DNA of 64,000 nt from assembly GCA_963853835.1 (NCBI GenBank), contig OY970829.1, forward strand, positions 34,312,020 through 34,376,019, written 5' to 3'. Below are positions 1 to 8,123 of this stretch, piece by piece. Source of the stretch: Calendula officinalis. Its lineage: Eukaryota > Streptophyta > Magnoliopsida > Asterales > Asteraceae. A program made the position numbers and the translations under genes. The notes beneath the pieces were generated by a model. That model searched no databases. It had not been told where the DNA came from and saw only the letters and a program-made list of their open reading frames with translations. Within the stretch, counting starts at the first letter, position 1. Every line of letters starts with the position of its first letter.

Positions 1-78
1 CCCGTCCCTTGTTCACGCACCACCCACGGTCGCAACCGTGACCACCCCGGGACGCAGGGGAAAAAACGAAATAAAAAG

Positions 79-198
79 AGGGGTGCAACACGAGGACTTC
101 CCAGGAGGTCACCCATCCTAGTACTACTCTCGCCCAAGCACGCTTAACTGCGGAGTTCTGATGGGATCCGGTGCATTAGTGCTGCTATGATCGCACCC
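79..198 (-). rRNA. 5S rRNA gene, T93 class
   Basis: This gene encodes 5S rRNA, the small RNA of the large ribosomal subunit transcribed by RNA polymerase III. The minus strand reads GGGTGCGATCATACC at the 5' end and ends GTTGCACCCCT, the standard angiosperm form of 120 nt. The internal promoter is visible as A box (about nt 50-64, AAGCGTGCTTGGGCG), intermediate element (about nt 67-72) and C box (about nt 80-97, GGATGGGTGACC and following). It has T at nt 93, as in most plant 5S genes, where most of this array has C. C14G is a further change. A short-spacer unit lies upstream. Confidence 0.95.
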
Positions 199-325
199 GA
201 AATATATCCCGCTCTTTATTATCTTATACACCAACAGTGTTGCATGCTAGGAAGGCTAAACATGTGCTAAGGAGCCAAACGGCCCAACCGTGCGCCACCC
301 GCCGTCTCCTTGTTCACGCACCACC

Positions 326-341
326 CACGGTCGCAACCGTG
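326..341. repeat. Conserved spacer inverted repeat (representative)
   Basis: CACGGT-cgca-ACCGTG forms a 6-bp stem with a 4-nt loop. It recurs in most spacers. It is missing from the spacers at 36122-36331 and 37509-37719 and damaged in spacers reading CCTCTACC instead of CCGTGACC. Its role is unknown. Confidence 0.6.
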
Positions 342-361
342 ACCACCCCGGGACGCAGGGG

Positions 362-378
362 AAAAAACGAAACAAAAA
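362..378 (-). terminator. Pol III T-run terminator with back-up run (representative)
   Basis: Just downstream of the 3' end of the gene at 380-499 the minus strand has TTTTT (374-378), then GTTTCG and a second run of six T (362-367). Oligo-T is the RNA polymerase III termination signal. The pair is kept across the array; the second run varies from about 5 to 10 T. Confidence 0.8.
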
Positions 379-379
379 G

Positions 380-499
380 AGGGGTGCAACACGAGGACTT
401 CCAAGGGGGTCACCCATCCTAGTACTACTCTCGCCCAAGCACGCTTAACTGCTGAGTTCTGATGGGATCCGGTGCATTAGTGCTGGTATGATCGCACCG
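380..499 (-). rRNA. 5S rRNA gene
   Basis: Full length, 120 nt. Changes from array consensus: +1C, C47A, G97T. It is the first marker unit of higher-order block A. Confidence 0.94.
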
Positions 500-529
500 G
501 AAATATGTCCCGCTCTTTATTATCTTATA
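500..529 (-). promoter_or_regulatory. 5S upstream Pol III promoter elements (representative)
   Basis: Upstream of the gene at 380-499 the minus strand shows TATAAGATAATAAAG from about -30 to -16, a GC dinucleotide at -14/-13 and C at -1. Plant 5S genes are known to use a TATA-like element near -28, GC near -12 and C at -1. The same block occurs upstream of nearly every 5S copy here; variants include TATAATATAATAAAG upstream of the gene ending at 850 and its block relatives. Confidence 0.8.
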
Positions 530-730
530 CACCAACAGTGTTGCATGCTAGGAAGGCTAAACATGTGCTAAAGAGCCAAACGGCCCAACCGTGCGCCACC
601 CGCCGTCTCCGAGCCCCGGCAGGCCCACGTTCCCACGCCCTCCCCCGCACACCCGTCCCCTTGTTCACGCACCACCCACGGTCGCAACCGTGACCACCCC
701 GGGACGCAGGGGAAAAAACGAAACAAAAAG

Positions 731-850
731 AGGGGTGCAACACGAGGACTTCCCAGGGGGTCACCCATCCTAGTACTACTCTCGCCCAAGCACGCTTAAC
801 TGCGGAGTTCTGATGGGATCCGGTGCATTAGCGCTGGTATGATCGCACCC
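731..850 (-). rRNA. 5S rRNA gene
   Basis: Full length, 120 nt; A19G. The upstream TATA-like element has the TATAATATAA variant. Confidence 0.95.
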
Positions 851-1082
851 GAAATATGTCCCGCTCTTTATTATATTATACACCAACAGTGTTGAATGCT
901 AGGAAGGCTAAACATGTGCTAAGGGGCCAAACGGCCCAACCGTGCGCCACCCCCCGTCTCCTAGCCCCGGCAGGCCCACGTCGCTACGCCCTCCCCCGCA
1001 CGCTCGTCCCCTTGTTCACGCACCACCCACGGTCGCAACCGTGACCACCCCGGGACGCAGGGAAAAAAAGCGAAACAAAAAG

Positions 1083-1202
1083 AGGGGTGCAACACGAGGA
1101 CTTCCAAGGGGGTCACCCATCCTAGTACTACTCTCGTCCAAGCACGCTTAACTGCGGAGTTCTGATGGGATCCGATGCATTAGTGCTGGTATGATCGCAC
1201 CC
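1083..1202 (-). rRNA. 5S rRNA gene
   Basis: Full length, 120 nt; C28T, G66A, G97T. The 3' flank has a GCTTTTTTT variant in the back-up T run. Confidence 0.94.
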
Positions 1203-1419
1203 GAAATATGTCCCGCTCTTTATTATCTTATACACCAACAGTGTTGCATGCTAGGAAGGCTAAACATGTGCTAAGGAGCCAAACGGCCCAACCGTGCGCC
1301 ACCCGCCGTCTCCTAGCCCCGGCAGGCTCATGTTCCCACGCCCATCTCCTTGTTCACGCACCACCCACGGTCGCAACCGTGACCACCCCGGGACGTAGGG
1401 GAAAAAACGAAACAAAAAG

Positions 1420-1539
1420 AGGGGTGCAACACGAGGACTTCCCAGGGGGTCACCCATCCTAGTACTACTCTCGCCCAAGCACGCTTAACTGCCGAGTTCT
1501 GATGGGATCCGGTGCATTAGTGCTGGTATGATCGCACCG
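1420..1539 (-). rRNA. 5S rRNA gene
   Basis: Full length, 120 nt; +1C, C47G. It lies beside a spacer shortened by about 15 bp (GGCTCATGTTCCC type). Confidence 0.94.
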
Positions 1540-1771
1540 GAAATATGTCCCGCTCTTTATTATCTTATACACCAACAGTGTTGCATGCTAGGAAGGCTAA
1601 ACATGTGCTAAGGAGCCAAACGGCCCAACCGTGCGCCACCCGCCGTCTCCGAGCCCCGGCAGGCCCACGTTCCCAGGCCCTCCCCCGCACACCCGTCCTC
1701 TTGTTCACGCACCACCCACGGTCACAACCGTGACTACCCCGGGACGCAGGGGGAAAAAACGAAACAAAAAG

Positions 1772-1891
1772 AGGGGTGCAACACGAGGACTTCCCAGGGG
1801 ATAACCCATCCTAGTACTACTCTCGCCCAAGCACGCTTAACTGCGGAGTTCTGATGGGATCCGGTGCATTAGTGCTGGTATGATCGGACCC
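1772..1891 (-). rRNA. 5S rRNA gene
   Basis: Full length, 120 nt; G5C, G89T, C91T. Two of the changes are in the C box. Confidence 0.92.
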
Positions 1892-2122
1892 GAAATATGT
1901 CCCGCTCTTTATTATCTTATACACCAACAGTGTTGCATGCTAGGAAGGCTAAACATGTGCTAAGGAGCCAAACGGCCCAACCGTGCGCCACCCGCCGTCT
2001 CCTAGCCCCGGCAGGCCCACGTCCCCACGCCCTCCCCCGCACGCCCGTCCCATTGTTCACGCACCACCCACGGTCGCAACCGTGACCACCCCGGGACGTA
2101 GGGGAAAAAACGAAACAAAAAG

Positions 2123-2242
2123 AGGGGTGCAACACGAGGACTTCCCAGGGGGTCACCCATCCTAGTACTACTCTCGCCCAAGCACGCTTAACTGCGGAGT
2201 TCTGATGGGATCCGGTGCATTAGTGCTGGTATGATGGCACCC
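2123..2242 (-). rRNA. 5S rRNA gene
   Basis: Full length, 120 nt; G7C, otherwise consensus. Confidence 0.95.
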
Positions 2243-2473
2243 GAAATATGTCCCGCTCTTTATTATCTTATACACCAACAGTGTTGCATGCTAGGAAGGC
2301 TAAACATGTGCTAAGGAACCAAACGGCCCAACCGTGCGCCACCCGCCGTCTCCTAGCCCCGGCAGGCCCACGTCCCCACGCCCTCCCCCGCACGCCCGTC
2401 CCTTGTTCACGCACCACCCACGGTCGCAACCGTGACCACCCCGGGACGCAGGGGAAAAAAACGAAACAAAAAG

Positions 2474-2552
2474 AGGGGTGCAACACGACGACTTCCCAGG
2501 GGGTCACCCATCTGATGGGATCCGGTGCATTAGTGCTGGTATGATCGGACCC
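2474..2552 (-). pseudogene. 5S pseudogene, 41-nt internal deletion class
   Basis: This 79-nt copy lacks nt 42-82, which takes out the A box, the intermediate element and the first bases of the C box. A 2-nt TC overlap at the breakpoints suggests a microhomology deletion. It also has G5C in helix I and C105G (minus strand GTCGTCGTGTTGC). Both ends and the flanking promoter and terminator remain. Without an A box it should not be transcribed as a 5S gene. Twenty-five copies of this same deletion occur in the window. Confidence 0.93.
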
Positions 2553-2783
2553 GAAATATGTCCCGCTCTTTATTATCTTATACACCAACAGTGTTGCATG
2601 CTAGGAAGGCTAAACATGTGCTAAGGAGCCAAACGGCCCAACCGTGCGCCACCCGCCGTCTCCTAGCCCCGGCAGGCCCACGTCCCCACGCCCTCCCCCG
2701 CACGCCCGTCCCCTTGTTCACGCACCACCCACGGTCGCAACCGTGACCACACCGGGACGCAGGGGAAAAAACGAAACAAAAAG

Positions 2784-2903
2784 AGGGGTGCAACACGAGG
2801 ACTTCCCAGGGGGTCACCCATCCTAGTACTACTCTCGCCCAAGCACGCTTAACTGCGGAGTTCTGATGGGATCCGGTGCATTAGTGCTGGTATGATCGCA
2901 CCC
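2784..2903 (-). rRNA. 5S rRNA gene, array consensus
   Basis: Full length, 120 nt, matching the array consensus throughout by eye, with C at nt 93. Confidence 0.96.
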
Positions 2904-3135
2904 GAAATATGACCCGCTCTTTATTATCTTATACACCAACAGTGTTGCATGCTAGGAAGGCTAAACATGTGCTAAAGAGCCAAACGGCCCAACCGTGCGC
3001 CACCCGCCGTCTCCTAGCCCCGGCAGGCCCACGTCCCCACGCCCTCCCCCGCACGCCCGTCCCCTTGTTCACGCACCGCCCACGGTCGTAACCGTGACCA
3101 CCCCGGGACGCAGGGGAAAAAAACGAAACAAAAAG

Positions 3136-3255
3136 AGGGGTGCAACACGAGGACTTCCCAGGGGGTCACCCATCCTAGTACTACTCTCGCCCAAGCACGC
3201 TTAACTGCGGAGTCCTGATGGGATCCGGTGCATTAGTGCTGGTATGATCGCACCC
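3136..3255 (-). rRNA. 5S rRNA gene
   Basis: Full length, 120 nt; A42G. Confidence 0.95.
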
Positions 3256-3488
3256 GAAATATGACCCGCTCTTTATTATCTTACACACCAACAGTGTTGC
3301 ATGCTAGGAAGGCTAAACATGTGCTAAGGGCCCAAACGGCCCAACCGTGCGCCACCCGCCGTCTCCTAGCCCCGGCAGGCCCACGTCCCCACGCCCTCCC
3401 CCGCACGCTCGTCCCCTTGTTCACCACCACCCACGGTCGCAACCTCTACCACCCCGGGACGCATGGGAAAAAAAAACGAAACAAAAAG

Positions 3489-3607
3489 AGGGGTGCAACA
3501 CGAGGACTTCCCAGGGGTCAACCATCCTAGTACTACTCTCGCTCTAGCACGCTTAACTGCGGAGTTCTGATAGGATCCGGTGCATTAGTGCTGGTATGAT
3601 CGCACCC
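3489..3607 (-). rRNA. 5S rRNA gene, A-box/C-box variant
   Basis: 119 nt; one C is missing in the nt 91-95 run. C36T, T63A, G65A and G87T fall in or next to the A and C boxes, so it may be a weak or dead copy. Confidence 0.88.
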
Positions 3608-3840
3608 GAAATATGTCCCGCTCTTTATTATCTTATACACCAACACTGTTGCATGCTAGGAAGGCTAAACATGTGCTAAGGAGCCAAACGGCCCAACCGT
3701 GCGCCACCCGCCGTCTACTAGCCCCGGCAGGCCCACGTTCCCACGCCCTCCCCCGCACGCCCGTCCCCGTGTTCACGCACCACCCACGGTCGCAACCGTG
3801 ACCACCCCGGGACGCAGGGGAAAAAAAACGAAACAAAAAG

Positions 3841-3946
3841 AGGGGTGCAACACGAGGACTTCCCAGGGGGTCACCCATCCTAGTACTACTCTCGCCCAAG
3901 CACGCTTAACTGCGGAGTTCTGATGGGATCCGGTGCATTAGTGCTG
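3841..3946 (-). pseudogene. 5S pseudogene, 5' truncated
   Basis: 106 nt remain. A 15-bp deletion removes nt 1-14 and position -1, joining nt 15 to the -2 region. The A box, intermediate element, C box and 3' end are intact. Confidence 0.9.
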
Positions 3947-4177
3947 AAATATGTCCCGCTCTTTATTATCTTATACACCAACAGTGTTGCATGCTAGGAA
4001 TGCTAAACATGTGCTAAGGAGCCAAACGGCCCAACCGTGCGCCACCCGCCGTCTCCTAGCCCCGGCAGGCCCACGTCCCCACGCCCTCCCCCGCACGCCC
4101 GTCCCCTTGTTCACGCACCACCCACGGTCGCAACCGTGACCACCCCGGGACGCAGGGGAAAAAAACGAAACAAAAAG

Positions 4178-4297
4178 AGGGGTGCAACACGAGGACTTCC
4201 CAGGGGGTCACCCATCGTAGTACTACTCTCGCCCAAGCACGCTTAACTGCGGAGTTCTGATGGGATCCGGTGCATTAGTGCTGGTATGATCGCACCA
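4178..4297 (-). rRNA. 5S rRNA gene
   Basis: Full length, 120 nt; +1T, G81C. The spacer at 4298-4508 has a 20-bp deletion between GCTA repeats. Confidence 0.93.
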
Positions 4298-4508
4298 GAA
4301 ATATGTCCCGCTCTTTATTATCTTATACACCAACAGTGTTGCATGCTAAGGAGCCAAACGGCCCAACCGTGCGCCACCCGCCGTCTCCTAGCCCCGGCAG
4401 GCCCACGTTCCCACGCCCTCCCCCGCACGCCCGTCCCTTGTTCACGCACCACCCACGGTCGCAACCGTGACCACCCCGGGACGCAGGGGAAAAAAACGAA
4501 ACAAAAAG

Positions 4509-4628
4509 AGGGGTGCAACACGAGGACTTCCCAGGGGGTCACCCATCCTAGTACTACTCTCGCCCAAGCACGCTTAACTGCGGAGTTCTGATGGGATCCG
4601 GTGCATTAGTGCTGGTATGATCGCACCA
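4509..4628 (-). rRNA. 5S rRNA gene
   Basis: Full length, 120 nt; +1T. The next spacer (4629-4839) has the same 20-bp deletion. Confidence 0.94.
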
Positions 4629-4839
4629 GAAATATGTCCCGCTCTTTATTATCTTATACACCAACAGTGTTGCATGCTAAGGAGCCAAACGGCCCAACCG
4701 TGCGCCACCCGCCGTCTCCTAGCCCCGGCAGGCCCACGTTCCCACGCCCTCCCCCGCACGCCCGTCCCTTGTTCACGCACCACCCACGGTCGCAACCGTG
4801 ACCACCCCGGGACGCAGGGGAAAAAAACGAAACAAAAAG

Positions 4840-4918
4840 AGGGGTGCAACACGACGACTTCCCAGGGGGTCACCCATCTGATGGGATCCGGTGCATTAGT
4901 GCTGGTATGATCGGACCC
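4840..4918 (-). pseudogene. 5S pseudogene, 41-nt deletion class
   Basis: 79 nt; nt 42-82 missing, with G5C and C105G. Confidence 0.93.
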
Positions 4919-5150
4919 GAAATATGTCCCGCTCTTTATTATCTTATACACCAACAGTGTTGCATGCTAGGAAGGCTAAACATGTGCTAAGGAGCCAAAC
5001 GGCCCAACCGTGCGCCACCCGCCGTCTCCTAGCCCCGGCAGGCCCACGTCCCCACGCCCTCCCCCGCACGCCCGTCCCCTTGTTCACGCACCACCCACGG
5101 TCGCAACCGTGACCACCCCGGGACGCAGGGGAAAAAAACGAAACAAAAAG

Positions 5151-5270
5151 AGGCGTGCAACACGAGGACTTCCCAGGGGGTAACCCATCCTAGTACTACT
5201 CTCACCCAAGCACGCTTAACTGCGGAGTTCTGATTGGATCCGGTGCATTAGTGCTGGTATGATCGGACCC
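5151..5270 (-). rRNA. 5S rRNA gene, helix I variant
   Basis: 120 nt; G5C and C117G each alter helix I without restoring pairing. C36A, C67T and G89T add changes in the intermediate element and C box. Possibly non-functional. Confidence 0.88.
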
Positions 5271-5502
5271 GAAATATGTCCCGCTCTTTATTATCTTATA
5301 CACCAACAGTGTTGCATGCTAGGAAGGCTAAACATGTGCTAAGGAGCCAAACGGCCCAACCGTGCGCCACCCGCCGTCTCCTAGCCCCGGCAGGCCAACG
5401 TCCCCACGCCCTCCCCCGCACGCCCGTCCCCTTGTTCACGCACCACCCACGGTCGCAACCGTGACCACCCCGGAACGCAGGGGAAAAAAACGAAACAAAA
5501 AG

Positions 5503-5622
5503 AGGGGTGCAACACGAGGACTTCCCAGGGGGTCACCCATCCTAGTACTACTCTCGCCCAAGCACGCTTAACTGCGGAGTTCTGATGGGATCCGGTGCAT
5601 TAGTGCTGGTATGATCGCACCA
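5503..5622 (-). rRNA. 5S rRNA gene
   Basis: Full length, 120 nt; +1T. Confidence 0.94.
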
Positions 5623-5852
5623 GAAATATGTCCCGCTCTTTATTATCTTATACACCAACAGTGTTGCATGCTAGGAAGGCTAAACATGTGCTAAGGAGCC
5701 AAACGGCCCAACCGTGCGCCACCCGCCGTCTCCTAGCCCCGGCAGGCCCACGTTCCCACGCCCTCCCCCGCACGCCCGTCCCTTGTTCACGCACCACCCA
5801 CGGTCGCAACCGTGACCACCCCGGGACGCAGGGGAAAAAACGAAACAAAAAG

Positions 5853-5931
5853 AGGGGTGCAACACGACGACTTCCCAGGGGGTCACCCATCTGATGGGAT
5901 CCGGTGCATTAGTGCTGGTATGATCGGACCC
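5853..5931 (-). pseudogene. 5S pseudogene, 41-nt deletion class
   Basis: 79 nt; nt 42-82 missing, with G5C and C105G. It lies one unit away from hAT copy 1. Confidence 0.93.
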
Positions 5932-6162
5932 GAAATATGTCCCGCTCTTTATTATCTTATACACCAACAGTGTTGCATACTAGGAAGGCTAAACATGTGC
6001 TAAGGAGCCAAACGGCCCAACCGTGCGCCACCCGCTGTCTCCTAGCCCCGGCAGGCCCACGTCCCCACGCCCTCCCCCGCACGCCCGTCCCCTTGTTCAC
6101 GCACCACCCACGGTCGCAACCGTGACCACCCCGGGACGCAGGGGAAAAAACGAAATAAAAAG

Positions 6163-6256
6163 AGGGGTGCAACACGAGGACTTCCCAGGAGGTCACCCAT
6201 CCTAGTACTACTCTCGCCCAAGCACGCTTAACTGCGGAGTTCTGATGGGATCCGGT
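6163..6256 (-). pseudogene. 5S gene interrupted by hAT copy 1, 3' part (nt 27-120)
   Basis: Ninety-four nt with A box, intermediate element, C box and terminator intact and T at nt 93. The target duplication GATCCGGT (6249-6256, sense nt 27-34) ends it. Confidence 0.95.
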
Positions 6257-6266
6257 TAGACCTGCA

Positions 6267-6470
6267 AAAACCGGTTTTTTCAGAAAACCGGTTCGGTTAT
6301 ATAACCGGTTCGGTTTTGTTCAGGCGACGACGAAAACCGGTTTTGGCAAAACCGGTCCGGTTTAAAACCGGTTTTGAGGCTGAGAAGTCGAAACATAATG
6401 GAACCGGTTCGGTTCTAAAAAAACCGATCGGTTTTACCGGTTTTGAAACCGGTTTTAACCGGTTTTTGCG
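6267..6470. repeat. Left subterminal ACCGGT palindrome cluster (copy 1)
   Basis: I count about ten ACCGGT palindromes here, mostly as AAACCGGTTT, plus several CGGTT half sites. hAT transposases are known to bind short subterminal repeats (AAACGG in maize Ac), so binding sites are a reasonable inference. The same cluster occurs in all five copies. Confidence 0.75.
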
Positions 6471-6619
6471 GGATTTTGCATTTTTTTTTTCGATTTTGAC
6501 GGGTTTAAGGATTAAAGATAATAAATTAAGCAACAAACAAAGTCTTTTAAACATTAAATCGACATAACATAATACAAAAGAGAGTAAACAAGTTCATAAC
6601 AATAATAAAACAAAGTCTT

Positions 6620-6838
6620 CTAAACAAAGTTTTGTTCGTGACTTGTTGTTGTTGCTTCGTATGTTGGTGTGTCTTCTCGCCCGATATTGTTGCGTAGTTC
6701 TAACTCGTATAGAAGTTCTTGTCTAGTAATAGGTGCCGACATTCCCATCTCAACTTCGGTATTTTGTAATTCTTTCTCGATACCGTTCTCCATCTCGCCT
6801 TCAAGTAATGCAATGTCTTGTAAACGCTCCGCCGCATC
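6620..6838 (-). pseudogene. hAT transposase C-terminal tail, out of frame (copy 1)
   Basis: Downstream of the BED ORF, in a different frame, 72 codons run to a TAG at 6620-6622. The translation is acidic and coding-like (DAAERLQDIALLEGEMENG near its start) and looks like the tail of a transposase. It has no start of its own and overlaps the stop of the upstream ORF. I infer a remnant left when the middle of a full-length transposase gene was lost. An intron is a less likely alternative. Confidence 0.55.
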
Positions 6839-7323
6839 TAAATCAATTCATTTTTTGCAAGTTTCCACATTTGTATAGCATCATTTCGTAAGGTAGTGCG
6901 ACTTACATGAGTATAACGTGGTTGTAGTGTTTCTTGAATCAACTTTGTTAATCTTTTGTTGTCGAAATGGTTGAAAGGCAACGACTCTTGAATCACGAAC
7001 TTTGTCATTCGATCACGTACCTTAGCAACTTCGTAAGCCCACAAGTTGCCATCATTCCCCATGGTTGTTTGATCACTCGACCCATATTTCACATTAGGGC
7101 AACTTTTAAAAGCATGAGTCTTTAAAGTCGAGTTTCCATCTTCCTTTAAGAAACCACCACATTTTTTGCACCTAGCTTTCTTTGTCGAATCCGACATCAA
7201 ACATAAGTCGAAATTGCACCAAATGTCGGGATTACGTTTTGTAGGAATTACTTGAACAACGATAGGTTGAGTTGTTGATTCACCAACACCAACGGAAGCT
7301 TGAGATTGAGAGCCGGTAGCCAT
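6838..7323 (-). CDS. BED zinc finger / truncated hAT transposase N-terminus (copy 1)
   Basis: 161 aa. Residues 30-75 look like a BED zinc finger: an aromatic start (W35, F38), then C52-x2-C55-x14-H70-x4-C75. BED fingers bind DNA in hAT transposases and their domesticated relatives. Residues 98-161 resemble the segment after the BED domain in plant hAT transposases (IQESLPFNHF..., QPRYTHVSRTTLRND). The ORF then stops, before the RNase H-like catalytic core and the dimerisation domain. I chose this ATG because its context is strong (A at -3, G at +4), an Ala/Ser/Gln-rich start follows and a TATA box lies 78 bp upstream; open frame further upstream only runs into leader sequence. It cannot act as a transposase; it might still bind the element ends. 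Confidence 0.75.
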   Translation of the reverse strand: MATGSQSQASVGVGESTTQPIVVQVIPTKRNPDIWCNFDLCLMSDSTKKARCKKCGGFLKEDGNSTLKTHAFKSCPNVKYGSSDQTTMGNDGNLWAYEVAKVRDRMTKFVIQESLPFNHFDNKRLTKLIQETLQPRYTHVSRTTLRNDAIQMWKLAKNELI

Positions 7324-7400
7324 TTTGAGTGTATTTGTGAGTTTGGAAGCTTGTAAGAGAGTGGTTTTGAGTTGTGGTTGATGCCTAAACCTTAAGGGAG

Positions 7401-7408
7401 TATTTATA
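7401..7408 (-). promoter_or_regulatory. TATA box of the BED ORF (copy 1)
   Basis: The minus strand reads TATAAATA 78 bp upstream of the ATG. Kept in the other copies at 10254-10261, 18609-18616, 20809-20816 and 23009-23016. Confidence 0.65.
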
Positions 7409-7504
7409 GATGAAAAGTGGGGGAAAATCAAAAAAAAAAAACGGTAACAAATTATCCCCAACGGCTTTTTTTTTTGGTCCCAAACGGCTAGTCCCGAGGT
7501 GCAT

Positions 7505-7775
7505 TAAAACCGGTTTTAAAACCGGTTTGAAAACCGGTTTTCGAGAAGGCAACGGCTATATCCGGTTTAAAACCGGTTTCGAGGTGGCAACGGCTATAAC
7601 CGGTTATGAAACCGGTTCTGGAAAAACCGGTTTAAATCCGGTTTGTGCACTGAAAGTCGAATCCGGTTCGGGACCGGCAGATCGAAAACTGAACTGCTTG
7701 GGCGAGTATAAAACCGGTTCAAAACCGGTTCCGAAACCGGTTTTAAAACCGGTCCGGATAAAAAACCGGTTTAGG
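7505..7775. repeat. Right subterminal ACCGGT palindrome cluster (copy 1)
   Basis: About twelve ACCGGT palindromes, plus two GGCAACGGCTATA repeats. Open frames here translate to KTGF-type low-complexity sequence and are not genes. Confidence 0.75.
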
Positions 7776-7787
7776 GTTGCACCTCTA

Positions 7788-7821
7788 GATCCGGTGCATT
7801 AGTGCTGGTATGATCGCACGC
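7788..7821 (-). pseudogene. 5S gene interrupted by hAT copy 1, 5' part (nt 1-34)
   Basis: Nt 1-34 including the second target duplication (7788-7795), with +2C. Upstream elements remain but the internal promoter is on the other side of the element. Confidence 0.93.
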
Positions 7822-8003
7822 GAAATATATCCCGCTCTTTATTATCTTATACACCAACAGTGTTGCATGCTAGGAAGGCTAAACATGTGCTAAGGAGCCA
7901 AACGGCCCAACCGTGCGCCACCCGCCGTCTCCTTGTTCACGCACCACCCACGGTCGCAACCGTGACCACCCCGGGACGCAGGGGAAAAAAACGAAACAAA
8001 AAG

Positions 8004-8123
8004 AGGCGTGCAACACGAGGACTTCCCAGGGGGTAACCCATCCTAGTACTACTCTCACCCAAGCACGCTTAACTGCGGAGTTCTGATGGGATCCGGTGCA
8101 TTAGTGCTGGTATGATCGGACCC
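8004..8123 (-). rRNA. 5S rRNA gene, helix I variant
   Basis: 120 nt; G5C, C67T, G89T, C117G. It is the duplicate of 5151-5270 without C36A. Confidence 0.88.

Larger units (their letters stand above)
199..379. repeat. Short 5S spacer (about 51-bp deletion), block A marker
   Basis: This spacer lacks the GCCCCGGCAGGCCCACG to CGTCCC segment found in normal spacers, so GTCTCCT joins directly to TGTTCACGC. The same short form recurs at 7822-8003, 10675-10855, 23428-23608 and 61238-61418. Three of those five lie directly beside the right end of a hAT copy. Confidence 0.85.
199..3950. repeat. Higher-order block A, first copy
   Basis: An ordered series of marked units: short spacer; GTCTCCGAGCCCC spacer; TATAATATAA promoter; AAAAGCGAAAC flank with C28T; GGCTCATGTTCC spacer; G7C gene; 41-nt-deleted gene; TATGACCCG promoters with A42G. 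The order recurs at about 10675-14780, 23428-25800, 50880-54700 and 61238-64000. Confidence 0.8.
6257..7787 (-). mobile_element. Non-autonomous hAT element, copy 1
   Basis: A 1,531 bp element within a 5S gene, flanked by the 8-bp direct repeat GATCCGGT at 6249-6256 and 7788-7795; 8-bp duplications are diagnostic of hAT elements. The left end reads TAGACCTGCAA and the right end, reverse complemented, TAGAGGTGCAA. After a 5-nt offset both continue AAACCGGTTTTTT, so the inverted repeats are about 24-28 bp. Dense ACCGGT palindromes fill 6270-6470 and 7505-7775. The centre has a TATA box, a BED-domain ORF and a displaced transposase tail, all on the minus strand. The catalytic core is missing, so movement would need transposase from another element. 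Copies 1 and 2 share small differences from copies 3-5. Confidence 0.95.

Noticed and set aside
505..693. Repeated open frames of about 60-106 codons on both strands in nearly every unit (beginning MSRSLLSYTP, MRHPPSPSPG, MTPWEVLV, MVYKIIKSG)
   Set aside because: They run across 5S promoter, spacer or gene sequence, occur in overlapping frames of the same DNA and change frame with single-base indels. They result from GC-rich repeats with few stops, not from selection for protein.
6669..6878. 69-codon plus-strand frame (MSSRPILLRSS...) inside hAT
   Set aside because: It is the antisense of the transposase tail and the end of the BED ORF.
7768..7780. TTTAGGG, the plant telomere repeat unit, at the right end of hAT
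   Set aside because: It is a single unit made by the terminal sequence; no tandem telomere repeat is present.
7410..7802. 130-codon plus-strand frame in hAT rich in KTGF and KPV repeats, and its counterparts
   Set aside because: It is the translation of the ACCGGT palindrome cluster and is antisense to the BED gene leader; it runs into the 5S gene past the element end.
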